Of a stretch of DNA of 64,000 bases, positions 61,582-64,000 are shown in pieces. The stretch is taken from contig NZ_ASVU01000001.1 in NCBI RefSeq assembly GCF_000407365.1, positions 839,501 through 903,500 on the forward strand, written 5' to 3'. Both the position numbers and the translations under genes were made by a program. Each line of letters opens with the position of its first letter. Within the stretch, counting starts at the first letter, position 1. The notes under the pieces were generated by a model, which had not been told where the DNA came from, did not search any database, and saw only the letters and a list, made by a program, of their open reading frames with translations. The stretch is from Enterococcus asini ATCC 700915 (GTDB taxonomy: Bacteria; Bacillota; Bacilli; Lactobacillales; Enterococcaceae).

Positions 61582-61866
61582 ATGCTATTACCAAGCAGAA
61601 TGGCTGTACTTAACCAAATGTACGATGAAAAGACTGTCAATGTGGACTCCGTTATGGATGCTTTACGAGCAGATTACGGAAATGAAAAACAGTTCAATTC
61701 AAAAATGTATCTGGATCATTTACTAGCCTTAGAAGCTAACGGCTTAGTGGAGATGTCCAGTTATAACTTGGATGAAAAAGATAATTTGGTCATGCATTAT
61801 GCCATCACAGAAGATGGGCGTCACACAGTAGACAAATACGTAGATCAGAAGTATCGCAGAAATTAG
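61582..61866 (+). CDS. Small helical protein within the BMC operon (possibly winged-helix)
   Basis: 94 residues from ATG 61582, beginning MLLPSRMAVLNQMYDEK; the in-frame ATG at 61573 is too near the AGGAG. Helices around RMAVLNQMYDE, VDSVMDALRADYG and SKMYLDHLLALEANGLVEM followed by a beta-hairpin and DGRHTVDKYV recall a winged helix, but with a weak match. It could be a regulator, an adaptor or a cargo-binding protein. Position between transporter and shell genes is notable. Confidence 0.6.
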   Translation: MLLPSRMAVLNQMYDEKTVNVDSVMDALRADYGNEKQFNSKMYLDHLLALEANGLVEMSSYNLDEKDNLVMHYAITEDGRHTVDKYVDQKYRRN

Positions 61867-61877
61867 GAGGCCACGCG

Positions 61878-62174
61878 ATGAGATATAGAGGTGAAGAGGC
61901 ACTCGGTTTGGTCGAAACTCTAGGCTTAGTTCCAGCCCTAAAAGCGGCTGATGAAATGCTAAAAGCCGCCAATGTTGAATTGATTTCATACGAAAATATC
62001 GGCTCAACCTTGGTTACCGTGATGATTAAAGGGGATGTAGCGGCTGTGGAAGCTTCCGTAGCTGCTGGGGCCCGCGCTGCCGAAGCTATCGGTAAACTGA
62101 CCGCACAGAATGTAATGCCCCGACCGATTGCAGAAGTAGGGGACATCGTTTCTGTTCATGACATCGATCTATAA
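61878..62174 (+). CDS. BMC-H shell protein 2
   Basis: 98 residues, a single BMC domain (ALGLVETLGLVPALKAADEM; KAANVELISYENIGSTLVTV; IKGDVAAVEASVAAGARAAE). The pore loop reads ENIGST instead of the glycine-rich loop of protein 1, so permeability should differ. AGGAGG precedes ATG 61878. It ends 17 nt before the third shell gene. Confidence 0.95.
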   Translation: MRYRGEEALGLVETLGLVPALKAADEMLKAANVELISYENIGSTLVTVMIKGDVAAVEASVAAGARAAEAIGKLTAQNVMPRPIAEVGDIVSVHDIDL

Positions 62175-62191
62175 GAACCTGGAGGGAAAAC

Positions 62192-62497
62192 ATGAAAACT
62201 TACGAAGCAATCGGGGCGATTGAAACCTTTGGCCTAGTTTTTGTATTAGAAGCGGCAGATGCCATGTGCAAAGCGGCAGACGTCGACTTAGTGGGCTATG
62301 AAAATGTCGCATCCGGCTATATTTCCGTCATCGTAAAAGGGGATGTGGCTGCGTGTAAAACCGCAGTGGAAGTCGGAGTGGCGGCCGTGGAAGCCATGGG
62401 AGAAGAGGTCTACAGCTCAGTGGTAATTCCTAGCCCACATTTTGATCTGGGAAAAATCATTACACGCTATTCATTAGAAAATCTGTTACCAGAATAA
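62192..62497 (+). CDS. BMC-H shell protein 3
   Basis: 101 residues, a single BMC domain (AIGAIETFGLVFVLEAADAM; KAADVDLVGYENVASGYISV; VKGDVAACKTAVEVGVAAVE). The pore loop reads ENVASG. Cysteines at CKAA and ACKTA are unlike the other two paralogues. CTGGAGG precedes ATG 62192. The three paralogues together imply facets of mixed pores; no BMC-P vertex or BMC-T gene appears before the window ends. Confidence 0.95.
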   Translation: MKTYEAIGAIETFGLVFVLEAADAMCKAADVDLVGYENVASGYISVIVKGDVAACKTAVEVGVAAVEAMGEEVYSSVVIPSPHFDLGKIITRYSLENLLPE

Positions 62498-62513
62498 AGA
62501 GGGGGTGGGCACG

Positions 62514-63947
62514 ATGCTATTTGTAGATCAAGATCTTCAATCCATTCAAGAGGCGCGGATTCTCGTAGAATCGGCCCGGGATGCTCATACTCTGTTGCAA
62601 GAATACGATCAAAAAGACCTGGATCGAATAGTAGAGGCATTTTTTTCGCAGCTTTTGCCAGAAATTCCTGAATTGATTGATTCAGAGTTAGGCGTACGCC
62701 ATACCGGGTGTCGCGAAGACAAAGTTCAGTTTGCCAAGATCTTTTTCAGTCAATTAAAAGAACCATTATTGACGGAACAAGTGGTGGGGATTTTAGCAAA
62801 TCAAGATCAGTCTGGGCCTAAAACAATCGGAGTTTCCTTAGGGGTAGTGGCAGTCATCTTGCCTCGAGAAAACATGATTATAAACGGTTTATATGCTGCT
62901 TTAATCGCATTAAAGGCCGGCAACGCAGTAATTTTAGTGCCACAAAGTCATACAGAAGCGGCCGTGGCCCACATGTTTACAAAGCTTGCTTCCTTGTCGG
63001 AGTCTACCGGCTTACCGGCTGGTGCGCTTAGTTATTTGCAAACTTCAACGGAGGCGGGCATAAAAGCCTTGAGCTGTCATCCAGCTGTTGCGCTGATCTT
63101 GGCATTGGGATGTCCGGAGTTGTTCACTTTATTAGAAAGTAGCAACAAGCCATTAATTTATGGGGGCACTGGTGGGACCCCGGTTTTCATTGAGCGTTCT
63201 GCTGATTTGAAAGAAGCTGCCAAGGCCATTGTAACGAGTCGAGGGTTTGACAATGGCTTATTGCCGGCAGCCGAGCAATTTGTGATTGCAGAAGGTGTGA
63301 TTGCTGGCCAATTGAAAGAAGAGCTGAGCCAAGCCGGTGCTTATTTTATGAATGAGCAAGAGGAGCAACAGTTAATTCAATTCTTATTTGTGGGAAAAAA
63401 CCAAGTCAATCCTTTGTGTATTGGTCAAGCAGCCTCGGAGCTAGCCAAAAGAGCGGGCTTCACTGTTTCCGATACGACACAGGTTTTGGTGTCAGAGCAA
63501 CCCTATATCTTTGATGAAAATCCATTTGCTACTGAATTAAAGTGTCCGATTTTGACCTTTTACTTAGAGCCAGATTGGATTCATGCTTGTGAAAAATGTC
63601 TGGAATTATTAAGAGAAAAAGAAACAGGGCATACTTTAGCGATTCATTCCCACAATCAAGCCGTAATCCAAGAATTTGCACTGAAAAAACCAGTAGGCCG
63701 CATGATTGTAAATGGACCGGCAAGTTTTACCAGTGTCGGCTTGGACTCAACTTTGCCTGTATCGCTAATCTTGGGCGGGTTGACGACTGGTCGAGGTTAT
63801 ACGGCGAAAAATATTACGGCATTTGATTTGACCTATCAACGGGCCATTGGCTATACCAAGGTCAAAGAGCAGCCTGCAATTCCTGTCACCACAGCATTCA
63901 CAGAGTGGGAATTACTGGAAAAAATAGTAAGGAAAATTATTGATTAA
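62514..63947 (+). CDS. Aldehyde-dehydrogenase-like protein of the BMC operon, catalytic Cys absent
   Basis: 477 residues from ATG 62514 after AGAGGGGG; a GTG at 62505 is less likely. It is related to the CoA-acylating EutE/PduP/AdhE aldehyde dehydrogenases: cofactor region GVVAVILPRENMIINGLYAA, YGGTGGTPVFIERSADLKEA and the catalytic loop FDNGLLPAAEQFVIAE. In active homologues that loop is FDNGMICASEQ, with the nucleophilic Cys; here position 251 is Pro. No other Cys lies nearby. An N-terminal amphipathic helix (DLQSIQEARILVESARDA) may target it to the shell. It may be a pseudoenzyme, a scaffold, or carry another activity. Confidence 0.85.
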   Translation: MLFVDQDLQSIQEARILVESARDAHTLLQEYDQKDLDRIVEAFFSQLLPEIPELIDSELGVRHTGCREDKVQFAKIFFSQLKEPLLTEQVVGILANQDQSGPKTIGVSLGVVAVILPRENMIINGLYAALIALKAGNAVILVPQSHTEAAVAHMFTKLASLSESTGLPAGALSYLQTSTEAGIKALSCHPAVALILALGCPELFTLLESSNKPLIYGGTGGTPVFIERSADLKEAAKAIVTSRGFDNGLLPAAEQFVIAEGVIAGQLKEELSQAGAYFMNEQEEQQLIQFLFVGKNQVNPLCIGQAASELAKRAGFTVSDTTQVLVSEQPYIFDENPFATELKCPILTFYLEPDWIHACEKCLELLREKETGHTLAIHSHNQAVIQEFALKKPVGRMIVNGPASFTSVGLDSTLPVSLILGGLTTGRGYTAKNITAFDLTYQRAIGYTKVKEQPAIPVTTAFTEWELLEKIVRKIID

Positions 63948-63972
63948 TCATGATTAGAAGCGAGGGATTCAA

Positions 63973-64000
63973 ATGGACATTAACGAATTTTCAGCAAAAT
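63973..64000 (+). CDS. Start of the next BMC-operon gene (partial)
   Basis: ATG 63973 after GCGAGGG opens a frame MDINEFSAK that runs off the window 26 nt after the dehydrogenase-like gene. Too short to identify. Confidence 0.5.

Noticed and set aside
60878-61594. 238-residue minus-strand frame across the DMT transporter
   Set aside because: Lys/Pro/Ile-rich shadow typical of the complement of membrane-protein codons.

Overview
The window reads as a chromosomal segment of a low-to-moderate GC Gram-positive coccus of the Enterococcaceae. Evidence includes the Veg, Rae1, MprF, AdcABC, PurR, GlmU and Prs homologues, a malolactic locus, a trehalose 6-phosphate phosphorylase pathway, strong AGGAGG-type ribosome sites, sigma-A promoters, LexA, CRE and PurBox-like sites, and a sortase-anchored Ser/Asp/Ala repeat protein. 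The species cannot be named from sequence alone. No rRNA, tRNA, CRISPR array, transposase or phage gene was seen.

Layout. 1-2.6 kb: translation and RNA maintenance (end of Mini-III RNase, RlmB, Rae1, a sigma factor, Veg). 2.7-8.1 kb: MscL, then the M16 protease pair, SDR protein, RodZ-like protein and PgsA block. 8.3-16.1 kb: an accessory insertion between pgsA and cinA, made of a NUDIX gene overlapping a PLD/helicase gene, a small gene, and a malolactic locus whose LysR activator carries an in-frame stop. 16.3-21.5 kb: cinA, SOS-controlled recA, a Tim44-like membrane protein and rny. 21.6-31.8 kb: a P1 peptidase, mprF, and a divergent trehalose regulon (TreR, beta-phosphoglucomutase and GH65 phosphorylase against a PTS EII). 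31.8-37.1 kb: UvrC-like nuclease, Hsp20, ispE, and zinc uptake adcACB with Zur-like boxes.

37.1-45.6 kb is a second accessory block. It holds a 1256-residue wall-anchored repeat protein, then a 1102-residue protein fusing an unassigned N-terminal region and a helical-barrel-like region to a Mur-ligase-like domain, with a tiny membrane protein translationally overlapping its end. 45.9-51.1 kb: purR, an OmpR-like regulator with a degenerate receiver, glmU and prs. 51.2-58.3 kb: an SPFH protein with a small ribbon-helix-helix gene, a CstR-controlled sulfur detoxification operon, a PNPOx-like protein, Dus and a LUD protein.

58.6-64.0 kb: a MerR regulator followed, after an 0.8 kb untranslated stretch, by the start of a bacterial microcompartment (BMC) operon. 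This encodes three single-domain shell proteins, a DMT transporter, a small helical protein and an aldehyde-dehydrogenase homologue with proline where the catalytic cysteine belongs. The operon runs off the window.

The most unusual items are this BMC operon, the adhesin/Mur-ligase-fusion/small-membrane-protein block, two in-frame stops (mleR and the small membrane gene), and a hairpin abutting the hsp20 start codon. All family assignments come from reading motifs by eye; no database search was run.
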